Positions 7,440 through 13,361 of a stretch of DNA of 13,361 nucleotides are shown piece after piece. Position 1 is the stretch's first letter; each line of letters begins with the position of its first letter. The notes under the pieces are model-generated. The model searched no databases and was not told the origin of the DNA. It was given only the letters and a program-made list of their open reading frames with translations. A program made the translations under genes and the position numbers. The stretch covers positions 1-13,361 of the forward strand of contig JBDKGV010000089.1 in NCBI GenBank assembly GCA_039798005.1. The letters are read 5' to 3'. The stretch is from JBDKGV01 sp039798005 (GTDB lineage: Bacteria > Fibrobacterota > Fibrobacteria > UBA5070).

Positions 7440-7862
7440 ATGACGCTCCTTCTCCTCCTTGCCATGCTCCATCAAGGATGCGCGGACCCACCCGGCGAGG
7501 ACCCGAGGCACAATCGGTATTCCAGCGAATACTCCCCGGTTCCCGAACGGGAGGAACTGGCGAAATGCCTGGAGCGCAAGGCCCAGGACCGGCATGCGCT
7601 GAGCGCCCCGGACTTGGTGTTGGATTCCTTGACTCGGGTCCGCGACACGTTGCGCAAGGACCTTGCCGAGTCGGCGCTTGAACAAACGGCACAGAAAAGA
7701 ACGCTGGACAGCCTGAATCGGATCTCCGAAGAGACACGGGCGGCGATCGAGCTGCACGACGATCGCACCGGCCTGCTTGTCTTCTCCCTGTGCCTTTTCC
7801 TCCTGTCCTGCGCCTTCTGCGCGGGAGCGAGGCATCGCCTCCGAAAGCGCAGGAGCGAATGA
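7440..7862 (+). CDS. Small membrane-anchored coiled-coil protein, possible lipoprotein
   Basis: 140 residues, not recognised. It starts 19 bases after epmA, so co-transcription is likely. The N-terminus is a short hydrophobic segment ending at a cysteine (MTLLLLLAMLHQGC, Cys14); this resembles a lipoprotein signal, but HQG before the cysteine is a poor lipobox. Residues about 35-105 are charged and helical with coiled-coil character (LDSLTRVRDTLRKDL and KRTLDSLNRI). A second hydrophobic segment (111-129, GLLVFSLCLFLLSC) is followed by a strongly basic tail (RHRLRKRR), which by the positive-inside rule should be cytoplasmic. The ATG at 7440 is chosen because it begins the hydrophobic segment; an ATG at 7401 would overlap epmA. 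No clear ribosome site is seen, so it may be coupled to epmA translation. It has the same plan as the next protein. Confidence 0.6.
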   Translation: MTLLLLLAMLHQGCADPPGEDPRHNRYSSEYSPVPEREELAKCLERKAQDRHALSAPDLVLDSLTRVRDTLRKDLAESALEQTAQKRTLDSLNRISEETRAAIELHDDRTGLLVFSLCLFLLSCAFCAGARHRLRKRRSE

Positions 7863-8293
7863 ACCTGATCCTTGTGGCGATCTTGCTCCTGAAGACCAGC
7901 CTCTCCTGCGGCAGTTATCGCCCCGATCCCTTGAGCCCTTACCTGAAGGAGGCTTTCTGCGTCCGGAATCCGCACAAGGATCAGCCCTCCTGCGAGGCCC
8001 TTTGCCAGCGTTTGGAGGAAATCCCCCCGGTCGGGAAGGCGCGCACGCTCCGCAACGAGATCGATTCGTTGCGATGGCGCCTGATCTTCACCGAGTCGCA
8101 TCGGAACAGCGTCCTGCGGGACTCGATCACGGCGGCGAAGGATCGCCTGCGGGCCCGCGCACAACGGTTGGATGCCTTCGACCTGGACAACTTCGACCTG
8201 ATCACGATGATCCGCCTGCTCTGGTTCGCCAGCGGCGCCTTGTTCCTCTTGGGCATCCGCCTCCAGAGGAAGTCGGAGATGCCTGAGGATTGA
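7859..8293 (+). CDS. Small membrane-anchored coiled-coil protein, second of a pair
   Basis: 144 residues, not recognised. Its ATG shares bases with the TGA of the preceding gene (ATGA), with AGGAG upstream, a sign of translational coupling. It repeats the plan of its neighbour: a hydrophobic N-terminus reaching a cysteine (MNLILVAILLLKTSLSC, Cys17), a charged helical middle with DSL motifs (NEIDSLRWRL and RDSITAAKDRLRARAQRL), then a membrane helix (115-133) and a short charged tail. Extra cysteines at 34, 45 and 49 may form disulfides if this part is outside the cytoplasm. The matched layout suggests an old tandem duplication or two subunits of one complex; the sequence similarity itself is weak. 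The gene ends 14 bases before the inverted repeat element. Confidence 0.6.
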   Translation: MNLILVAILLLKTSLSCGSYRPDPLSPYLKEAFCVRNPHKDQPSCEALCQRLEEIPPVGKARTLRNEIDSLRWRLIFTESHRNSVLRDSITAAKDRLRARAQRLDAFDLDNFDLITMIRLLWFASGALFLLGIRLQRKSEMPED

Positions 8294-8307
8294 TGCCGCC
8301 GCATCCT

Positions 8308-8444
8308 CGCGCCAGGGATGCCGGCCGACAGGCCCAAGACCCTTCGCCCGCGTACAGACGCCCCGATGGGGCGTCTCCTTTGCAGCAGGGCGAAGAGGCT
8401 TGGCAGGCAGCCCGGTCCCGCCGCAGGCGGGAGGCGCCCGAACC
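8308..8444 (-). repeat. Composite palindromic intergenic repeat, right copy (inverted)
   Basis: Read on the minus strand from 8444 this follows the left element (6187-6344) block by block: GGTTC then GGGCGCC; CGCCTG and GGCG around a hairpin; GGCTGCCTGCC (8412-8402), then GCCT; a strong central hairpin; then GGGTC and the 20-base core GGGCCTGTCGGCCGGCATCC (8335-8316), followed by TGGCGCG. The end block 8308-8342 agrees with 6308-6342 at 32 of 35 positions. The hairpin stems differ in sequence but not in form: TCCCGCC/GGCGGGA (8416-8432) and AGACGCCCC/GGGGCGTCT (8356-8376). An outer stem CTTCGCCC/GGGCGAAG (8342-8349, 8388-8395) encloses the latter. It fills most of the gap before the SDR gene. 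Confidence 0.75.
8356..8382 (+). terminator. Probable terminator of the epmA unit, within the repeat
   Basis: AGACGCCCC (8356-8364) and GGGGCGTCT (8368-8376) form a perfect 9-bp stem with the 3-base loop GAT, followed by CCTTTG. The T run is short, so termination may be partial. It is the only terminator-like hairpin between the second small protein gene (stop at 8293) and the SDR gene, and it is also the central hairpin of the repeat element. Confidence 0.5.
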
Positions 8445-8447
8445 TCC

Positions 8448-8453
8448 TATCTT
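8448..8453 (+). promoter_or_regulatory. Possible -10 element next to the SDR start codon
   Basis: TATCTT stands 6 bases before the SDR ATG with no ribosome binding site between. If used as a -10 element, transcription would begin at or near the A of the ATG, giving a leaderless message. No recognisable -35 hexamer is seen 17 bases upstream. A similar TATCCT (9298-9303) lies 9 bases before the kinase gene at 9313. Confidence 0.25.
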
Positions 8454-8459
8454 CTTGCC

Positions 8460-9257
8460 ATGAACACTTCCGCCTTTGCGCGTCGCTATGGACCTTGGGC
8501 CCTTGTCACCGGAGCCTCCTCAGGACTTGGGGCCGAGTTCGCCCGCCAGCTGGCCGTCGATGGATTGAGCCTTGTGCTGGTGGCCCGCCGGACCGCCCCC
8601 ATGGAGGCCTTGGCCACGGAGCTCAAGGCCAAGCACGGCATCGAGGTGCGCGTGCTGGGCGCCGACCTTTCCCGCGAGGACGAGATCGACCGCCTGCTTG
8701 CCGCCGTCGAGGACCTTGAGATCGGGCTTCTGGTGAACAACGCAGGCTTCGGGGTCACCGGGGATTTCCTGGACGCCCCCATCGAGCGCAACCTGGAACT
8801 GCTGCACCTCAACTGCCGGGCGCCGGTCACGCTCTCGCACGCCTTGGGCCGGAAGATGCGCGATCGCAAGCGCGGCGGCATCGTGTTCACCGCATCCTTG
8901 GCCGCGTGGCAGGCCATGCCCGGCTGGACCCTGTATTCCGCGTCCAAGAACTGGGACCTGATGCTGGCCGAAGGCTTGCACTTCGAGCTCAAGGAACATG
9001 GCGTGGACGTGCTGGCCCTGTGCCCCGGCGCCACCCGCACCGAGTTCGGCGACATCGCCCGCGCCAGCAACGTGTTCAAGAAAAACGCCATGAACCCGCC
9101 CGAAGTGGTGGCCGCCGGCCTTGCCGCCCTGGGCCACACCACCCATGTGGTGACCGGCTGGCAGAACAAGGCAAGCGCCGCCCTCACGCGCCTGATGCCC
9201 CGGTCCTGGGCGGCCCGCATCGCCAAGTTCCTCATGGACAAGCTGGTGAAGGAGTAA
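8460..9257 (+). CDS. Short-chain dehydrogenase/reductase (SDR), COG0300 type
   Basis: 265 residues, the usual size of classical SDRs. Cofactor motif TGASSGLG (17-24); VARR after the second strand (41-44), whose arginines favour NADP(H); NNAG (93-96); catalytic Ser146 in TASLAAW; Tyr159 and Lys163 in YSASK; and CPGATRTEF (188-196) after the sixth strand. All catalytic residues are present. These enzymes reduce or oxidise a carbonyl or alcohol; the COG0300 (DltE-like) branch has broad or unknown substrates, so none is proposed. The ATG at 8460 fits the family; the frame stays open upstream into the repeat element but without homology. There is no Shine-Dalgarno sequence; TATCTT lies only 6 bases before the ATG. 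A two-component pair follows 55 bases downstream. Confidence 0.88.
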   Translation: MNTSAFARRYGPWALVTGASSGLGAEFARQLAVDGLSLVLVARRTAPMEALATELKAKHGIEVRVLGADLSREDEIDRLLAAVEDLEIGLLVNNAGFGVTGDFLDAPIERNLELLHLNCRAPVTLSHALGRKMRDRKRGGIVFTASLAAWQAMPGWTLYSASKNWDLMLAEGLHFELKEHGVDVLALCPGATRTEFGDIARASNVFKKNAMNPPEVVAAGLAALGHTTHVVTGWQNKASAALTRLMPRSWAARIAKFLMDKLVKE

Positions 9258-9297
9258 GATCGCGCATTTCCGCCGCGTGGGGACGCCTGTGCGTGGC

Positions 9298-9303
9298 TAT
9301 CCT
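9298..9303 (+). promoter_or_regulatory. Possible -10 element before the sensor kinase gene
   Basis: TATCCT lies 9 bases before the ATG at 9313, in the context CTATCCTT, close to the CTATCTT before the SDR gene. No -35 consensus and no Shine-Dalgarno sequence are visible in the 55-base gap between SDR and kinase. It is offered only because the same pattern recurs at two starts lacking ribosome sites. Confidence 0.22.
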
Positions 9304-9312
9304 TGAGTCAGC

Positions 9313-11088
9313 ATGTCTTTGAGTCCTAAGGATCGGGTGCGCCGCTCGCGGCGTCTGGCTTTGCGTTGGTGGCGCCAAGGCATCAAGCGCATCTTCGCCC
9401 GTCGTTCGGCGCGTCTGTTCACGGGCCTTGGGCTGGTGGTATCGGCCCTGCTCGCCTTGGGACTGGTCTTCCTCTTCTACTACCAGCAGAAGGCCACGCT
9501 CTTGGAATCGACCCTGCAGCGCCAGGACCGGCTCCTGCACGAGATCGAACGCACCCTTCAGCAGGAGATGGAACGCGAGGTGCGCCAGACCTCGCTGATG
9601 GCCCATGTGGTGCGCAGCTTCTCGCCCTCCAGCACCGGGCGCGAGCGCGCCTACGGCCTGCTGTCCTCCGATTCGCTGGCCTGGCAACTGGTCATCACCC
9701 ACCGCACCGAAGCCGTCCACATGCTTTGGAAGCGCGACTCCCTGTCCAAGCCGCACTTGGCGCGGGAGTTCTTCCGCTTCTCCGGGGACCTTGCCATCTC
9801 GGATCTGGGCTGGAGCCGCCCGACCCCCAAAGGGGATTCCGAGCCGGTCCTTTCGGTGCGCTTCAAGCGGCTCACCTCGTGGCAGGACCTGGAATTCGTG
9901 GCAAGCGAGCGCGGCCTGCGCGAGGCCCTGCAGCCCACCATGGTCAACCAAGGATTCTCGCTGGGCCTTGTGAACGAGAACGGCGAGTGGTTCCCCCTCT
10001 ACGGCCCCGACACCACCCGCACCCATGCCCGGTATGGACAGGAATTGTCCGAGACCATCTTGGACGAGATCCGCAACCAGCCGCGCGGGATCCTGAGCCA
10101 CTGGGACAAGGACCCCACCAACCCGTTCCCCGAGCGCACCATCCTGCACGCCCGCCGCATGCGCGCCTGGGGCGAACTGCACTGGACCCTGGTGCTCTAC
10201 GGACCGCGCGCCGACATGGACCGCGTCCTCTTGGGCCAGCTCTGGCGCTTCCTTTGGGTGCTCCTGTTCGTGGGCCTTTTGTGGGGCCTGCTGTCGTGGC
10301 TCCTGCTGCGCCGCGAGGCTTCGCTTGGCCGGTTGCACCGCGACATCGACCACCTGCGCGAGATGCGCCGCAAGGACGACCAGCTGGTGCGCGCTGAAAA
10401 ACTTGCGACCGCCGGCGTCCTGATGTCGGGGCTTGCCCACGAGATCGGCACCCCGCTGGGAGTCCTGTCCATGCGCCTGCAGCTGCTGCGCAAGCGCTTC
10501 GAGGACGGCTCGGAGGAGATCAAGACGGTCGACATCCTGCTGGGCCAGCTCGATCGCGTCACTGGCCTGATCCGCCAGTTGCTGGACTTCGCCCGTTCCA
10601 AGCCCATGCCCGAGCACGCCGTGGACCTCGGACAGATTCTGTCCACCCTGGAGAGCCTTCTGACCCCGATGGCCAACCGCAAGGGGGCGCGCATCGAGAT
10701 CGAGGCCGCACCGGGCATGATCGTGAGCGGCACCGAGGACGGCCTGCAGCAGGTCTTCCTCAACCTGAGCATCAACGCCATCCAGGCCATGGAAAACCCG
10801 GACGGCCTGTTGCGCATCCGGGTCATGACCGTCGAGGAAGGCTTCGTGGTGGCCGTGGAGGACAACGGCCCCGGCATTCCCGAGGAGCGGCGCAACGCCA
10901 TCTTCGATCCTTTCTTCACCACCAAGAAGCAGGGCGAGGGCTCCGGCCTTGGCCTGACGGTGGTGCTCGATCTCGTCCACCGCATGGGCGGCGAGATGCG
11001 TGTGGGGCCTTCCGCCGAGCTTGGCGGGGCCCGTTTCGATGTCGAATTACGGAGGTGGGATGGAACCGCGATCTTCCAGCATGCTTGA
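9313..11088 (+). CDS. Membrane sensor histidine kinase of an NtrC-type two-component system
   Basis: 591 residues. A very basic cytoplasmic N-terminus (many Arg in 8-34) precedes membrane helix 1 (36-57). About 250 periplasmic residues follow (58-310), beginning with a long charged helix (about 60-100); the rest has no motif I recognise, though a Cache-like fold is plausible for this size. Helix 2 is 311-333. A linker helix (334-360) leads to the dimerisation domain with His376 in GLAHEIGTPLG. The ATP-binding domain has Asn488 (NLSINAIQAM), EDNGPGIP (516-523), DPFFTTK (532-538) and GSGLGL (543-548), so it should be catalytically competent. The HEIGTPL form of the H box is common in kinases paired with NtrC-family regulators, and exactly such a regulator follows, its start lying inside the 3' end of this gene. 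No PAS domain is apparent. The signal is unknown. Confidence 0.9.
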   Translation: MSLSPKDRVRRSRRLALRWWRQGIKRIFARRSARLFTGLGLVVSALLALGLVFLFYYQQKATLLESTLQRQDRLLHEIERTLQQEMEREVRQTSLMAHVVRSFSPSSTGRERAYGLLSSDSLAWQLVITHRTEAVHMLWKRDSLSKPHLAREFFRFSGDLAISDLGWSRPTPKGDSEPVLSVRFKRLTSWQDLEFVASERGLREALQPTMVNQGFSLGLVNENGEWFPLYGPDTTRTHARYGQELSETILDEIRNQPRGILSHWDKDPTNPFPERTILHARRMRAWGELHWTLVLYGPRADMDRVLLGQLWRFLWVLLFVGLLWGLLSWLLLRREASLGRLHRDIDHLREMRRKDDQLVRAEKLATAGVLMSGLAHEIGTPLGVLSMRLQLLRKRFEDGSEEIKTVDILLGQLDRVTGLIRQLLDFARSKPMPEHAVDLGQILSTLESLLTPMANRKGARIEIEAAPGMIVSGTEDGLQQVFLNLSINAIQAMENPDGLLRIRVMTVEEGFVVAVEDNGPGIPEERRNAIFDPFFTTKKQGEGSGLGLTVVLDLVHRMGGEMRVGPSAELGGARFDVELRRWDGTAIFQHA

Positions 11089-12415
11089 TGTCCTGGTCGT
11101 CGACGACGAACCCGAGATGGCAAGCGCGCTTTCCGAAATGCTCGAATCCGAAGGGATCAAAGCCGCCTTCGTGACCGATCCCGTCGTGGCGCTGGAGAAG
11201 ATCCGCGCCCGCACCGCCCGTGTGCTTTTGACCGACATGAACATGCCCCGCCTCACCGGCATGGACCTGGTGCGTACCCTGCACCAGGAAAAGCTCGAGA
11301 TCCCGGTGCTGCTGCTCACCGCCTTCGGATCGGTCCAGGGCGCCGAGGCCGCCGTGCGCGAAGGGGCCTTCCACTACCTCACCAAGCCCATCAACAGCAT
11401 CGACCTGATGCTCTGGATCCGCCGTGCCCTGGAAGACGTGCGCCTGCGCGAAGAGCTTTCCCGGCTGCGCGCCTCCCAGGCATCCGATGCCGACCTGCAC
11501 AGCCACGACGAGAAGGTGCAGAAGATCTACCAGCAGATCCCCAAGCTCGCCCAGCTCTCCGGCACCATCCTGGTCACCGGCGAATCGGGCGCGGGCAAGG
11601 AACGCATCGCGCTGGCCCTGCACACGCTCTCGCACCGCCGCGAACACCCGTTCGTGCCCATCAACAGCTCCGCGATCCCCGAGGCGCTCCTGGAAAGCGA
11701 GCTCTTCGGCCACGAGGAAGGCGCCTTCACGGGCGCCGCCAAGACCCGCCAAGGCCTCTTCGAGACCGCCGGCGAAGGCACGCTTTTCCTGGACGAGATC
11801 GGCGAGCTTCCGCTGGCCATGCAGGCCAAGCTCCTGCGCGTCCTCCAAGACGGAAGCTTCCGTCGCGTGGGATCCAACCGCCAGCTCACCCTGAAGGCCC
11901 GCATCGTGGCCGCCACCAACCGCGACCTGCGCGAGGAGGTCCGCCAGGGCCGGTTCCGCGAAGACCTGTACTGGCGCCTGTGCGTGATCCCGCTGGAGCT
12001 CCCGTCGCTTCGCCAGCGCAAGGCCGACATCATCCCGCTTTCGGTGCGGCTGCTCGAGGCCCACTGCAAGAAGGCCGGCTTCGATTCCAAGCGTCTTTCC
12101 CAGCGCGCCCAGGAACTGCTGCTGGCCTACCCATGGCCCGGCAACATCCGCGAACTGGGCAACGCGATGGAACGCGCCGTGGCCTTCAGCGACGCTCAAA
12201 CGCTGGAGCCCGAGGACTTCTCCTTCCTGCTTGCCGCCCAGTCGCTGGCCTTCCCCGCCGAGGAATGGACCACCCTTGAGGATGTCGAGCGCCGCTACAT
12301 CGCCAAGGTGCTGGAACACACCGGCGGCCACCGCACCCGCGCCTGCACCATCCTGGGCATCGACCCCAAGACCCTCTACCGCAAGCTCCAACGCGACCCG
12401 TCCTTGGAAGCGTGA
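11060..12415 (+). CDS. NtrC-family sigma-54-dependent response regulator
   Basis: 451 residues, the standard length and three-domain order. Receiver (about 8-125): acidic DDE (15-17), phospho-acceptor Asp59 in LLTDMNMP, Thr87 in LLTAFG, Lys109 in YLTKP. AAA+ activator domain (about 145-375): Walker A GESGAGK (174-180), ELFGHEEGAFTGA with the sigma-54-contacting GAFTGA loop intact (221-226), Walker B TLFLDE (241-246), and GRFREDLYWRL (297-307) with the usual arginines. The C-terminus (about 405-445) has a Fis-type helix-turn-helix, RACTILGIDPKTLYRKL. It should activate sigma-54 promoters when phosphorylated by the kinase encoded just upstream. The ATG at 11060 has a good GGAGG four bases before it and overlaps the kinase gene by 29 bases, implying translational coupling; an ATG at 11081 is possible but has no ribosome site. 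I saw no convincing sigma-54 promoter in this window, so its targets are not apparent. Confidence 0.93.
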   Translation: MEPRSSSMLDVLVVDDEPEMASALSEMLESEGIKAAFVTDPVVALEKIRARTARVLLTDMNMPRLTGMDLVRTLHQEKLEIPVLLLTAFGSVQGAEAAVREGAFHYLTKPINSIDLMLWIRRALEDVRLREELSRLRASQASDADLHSHDEKVQKIYQQIPKLAQLSGTILVTGESGAGKERIALALHTLSHRREHPFVPINSSAIPEALLESELFGHEEGAFTGAAKTRQGLFETAGEGTLFLDEIGELPLAMQAKLLRVLQDGSFRRVGSNRQLTLKARIVAATNRDLREEVRQGRFREDLYWRLCVIPLELPSLRQRKADIIPLSVRLLEAHCKKAGFDSKRLSQRAQELLLAYPWPGNIRELGNAMERAVAFSDAQTLEPEDFSFLLAAQSLAFPAEEWTTLEDVERRYIAKVLEHTGGHRTRACTILGIDPKTLYRKLQRDPSLEA

Positions 12416-12465
12416 TGGGCGCCTCCCCCCAGCCGATCGTGCTCCTGTTCAGCCATCGCAAGCGA

Positions 12466-12471
12466 CATAAT
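12466..12471 (+). promoter_or_regulatory. Possible -10 element before the AlbA_2 gene
   Basis: CATAAT lies in a locally AT-richer stretch 47 bases before the ATG at 12519. The hexamer 17 bases upstream (TCCTGT, 12443-12448) is a poor -35. The position is sensible for a separate promoter after the end of the two-component pair, but support is weak. Confidence 0.25.
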
Positions 12472-12518
12472 TCAAATGCCGTGACCAAGGCAAGCATCCG
12501 TTTTTCTGCGGAGGAGGA

Positions 12519-13361
12519 ATGACACGCTTTGTCGAGACCAAGCATGTCGAGTACAAGCGGGAACTGACCGATGGGCTTGAAAAGGAGATTGTCGCCTTTC
12601 TGAATACAACGGAGGGCGGGCATCTCTGGATCGGCATCGACGCAGGAAAGGACCTCGTGATGGGCGTGGCCGATCCCGATCAAATCCAGCTCCAGCTCAA
12701 GGACCGGATTCGGCACAACATCTCTCCTTCGGTGATGGGGCTCTTCGATGTATTGACGGAATCTGTCGAAGGAAAGACGGTCATCAAGGTCACCGTCGCG
12801 GGCGGTCCCGAAAAGCCATACCACTTGCGCAAATGGGGAATGTCTGAAAAGGGCTGCTATCTGAGGATCGGCAGCGCAGCCGAACCCATGCCTGTACGCA
12901 TGATCGAGGACCTCTTCTCGCGGCGCTCGCGCAATTCCTTGGGCTTGCTGCGTTCCCCACGGCCCGATCTCGGGTTCGAGCAGTTGAGGATCTTCTACCA
13001 GGAGTCGGGCTTCAAGCTCAACGACCGGTTCGCCGCCAACCTGGAGCTGTTGGGGCCGGATGGTACTTTCAACTATGCAGCCTACCTCCTTTCCGACACC
13101 AACGGCCTGTCGATCAAAGTTGCCCGCTACCGTGGCACCTCGCGCCTTGATCTGATCGAGTCCCACGAATTCGGCTACTGCAGCTTGGTGAAGGCCACCA
13201 AGCAGGTCCTTGATCGGCTGGAAGTCGCAAATCGCACATTCACCAGAATCACCTCACGGGAGAGGCTGGAGCGTCGCCTGCTCGATCCGACCGCCGTGCG
13301 TGAGGCGGTCATCAACGCAGTGGTCCATAACGACTACACTCGCGAGGTCCCGCCCAAGTTC
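12519..13361 (+). CDS. AlbA_2 (Schlafen-type) / HATPase_c_4 protein, 3' end outside window
   Basis: 281 residues are visible and the frame is still open at the window edge; COG2865 relatives are about 400-480 long. The AlbA_2 domain occupies about 1-125: VEYKREL (10-16) with the conserved Glu and Lys, AFLNTTEGGHLWIGI (26-40), GKTVIKVTVAGGPEKPYHL (85-103) and YLRIGSA (114-120). A middle region with NYAAYLLSD (185-193) leads to REAVINAVVHNDY (261-273), the N-box-like start of an HATPase_c_4 domain. Such proteins are often annotated as transcriptional regulators or 'RecG-related'; AlbA_2 domains bind nucleic acid and some occur in defence or toxin-antitoxin settings, so the role is open. A strong AGGAGG precedes the ATG, which is why this start was chosen. 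Codon third positions contain more A/T than in neighbouring genes, a mild hint of later acquisition. Confidence 0.85.
   Translation, partial: MTRFVETKHVEYKRELTDGLEKEIVAFLNTTEGGHLWIGIDAGKDLVMGVADPDQIQLQLKDRIRHNISPSVMGLFDVLTESVEGKTVIKVTVAGGPEKPYHLRKWGMSEKGCYLRIGSAAEPMPVRMIEDLFSRRSRNSLGLLRSPRPDLGFEQLRIFYQESGFKLNDRFAANLELLGPDGTFNYAAYLLSDTNGLSIKVARYRGTSRLDLIESHEFGYCSLVKATKQVLDRLEVANRTFTRITSRERLERRLLDPTAVREAVINAVVHNDYTREVPPKF

Noticed and set aside
7440..8293. Phage-type spanin (Rz/Rz1-like) pair
   Set aside because: The gene overlap and lipoprotein-like second protein recall spanins, but both proteins have C-terminal membrane helices, both have N-terminal export-like segments, and no endolysin, holin or other phage gene is nearby.
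9232..10980. 582-codon minus-strand open frame opposite the sensor kinase
   Set aside because: Gln/Ala/Gly/His-rich translation without domains; a shadow of the kinase gene in GC-rich DNA.
10916..12391. 491-codon minus-strand open frame opposite the response regulator
   Set aside because: No motif or plausible start; the plus strand has all NtrC-family motifs.
12186..13166. 326-codon minus-strand open frame spanning the regulator end and the AlbA_2 gene
   Set aside because: It crosses two plus-strand genes with clear family motifs and shows no domain itself.

Overview
The window is GC-rich, densely coded DNA from a Gram-negative bacterium. It encodes periplasmic and signal-peptide proteins, a two-transmembrane sensor kinase with a large periplasmic domain, and an NtrC-type sigma-54 activator. 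Coding is tight, the longest gene-free stretch is 269 bases, and no gene is visibly broken. The style of several proteins (Asp-Ser-Leu-rich coiled coils in envelope proteins, a CsgG/LpoB-like fold with a Cys-x4-Cys element, a COG2865-type AlbA_2 protein) resembles Fibrobacterota or another FCB-group lineage. That placement is an impression from protein style, not a computed assignment.

Layout, left to right. (1) The 3' three quarters of a rarD-type EamA permease (+), ending at a strong terminator that sits between convergent genes. (2) A minus-strand block: a multi-transmembrane histidine kinase (4808-3018), then a secreted or anchored protein with a C-terminal membrane segment (2938-2060) and its terminator, then an RlmI-like 23S rRNA methyltransferase (1951-776). 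(3) Divergently, a GT4 glycosyltransferase (4986-6188). (4) A palindrome-rich intergenic region, then epmA (lysine ligase for elongation factor P) with two small membrane-anchored proteins directly behind it (7440-7862 and 7859-8293, start and stop codons overlapping), then a second palindrome-rich intergenic region. (5) An SDR-family oxidoreductase (8460-9257), followed by a sensor kinase / sigma-54 response regulator pair with overlapping genes (9313-11088, 11060-12415). (6) The 5' part of an AlbA_2/HATPase_c_4 protein running off the right edge.

How the genes work together: the kinase and activator at 9313-12415 form a complete two-component system. The kinase at 3018-4808 has no adjacent regulator, but the envelope protein downstream of it may be co-transcribed. 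epmA and the two small envelope proteins look like one transcription unit. RlmI and EpmA both serve the ribosome but are not linked here.

The most unusual structure is non-coding. The intergenic regions on either side of the epmA unit carry two inverted copies of one composite repeat of about 140-160 bp. Its sequence blocks are conserved, while the hairpins between them keep their shape and change their sequence. Part of a further unit lies next to the left copy. This looks like a dispersed, structured intergenic repeat family that may also serve as a terminator.
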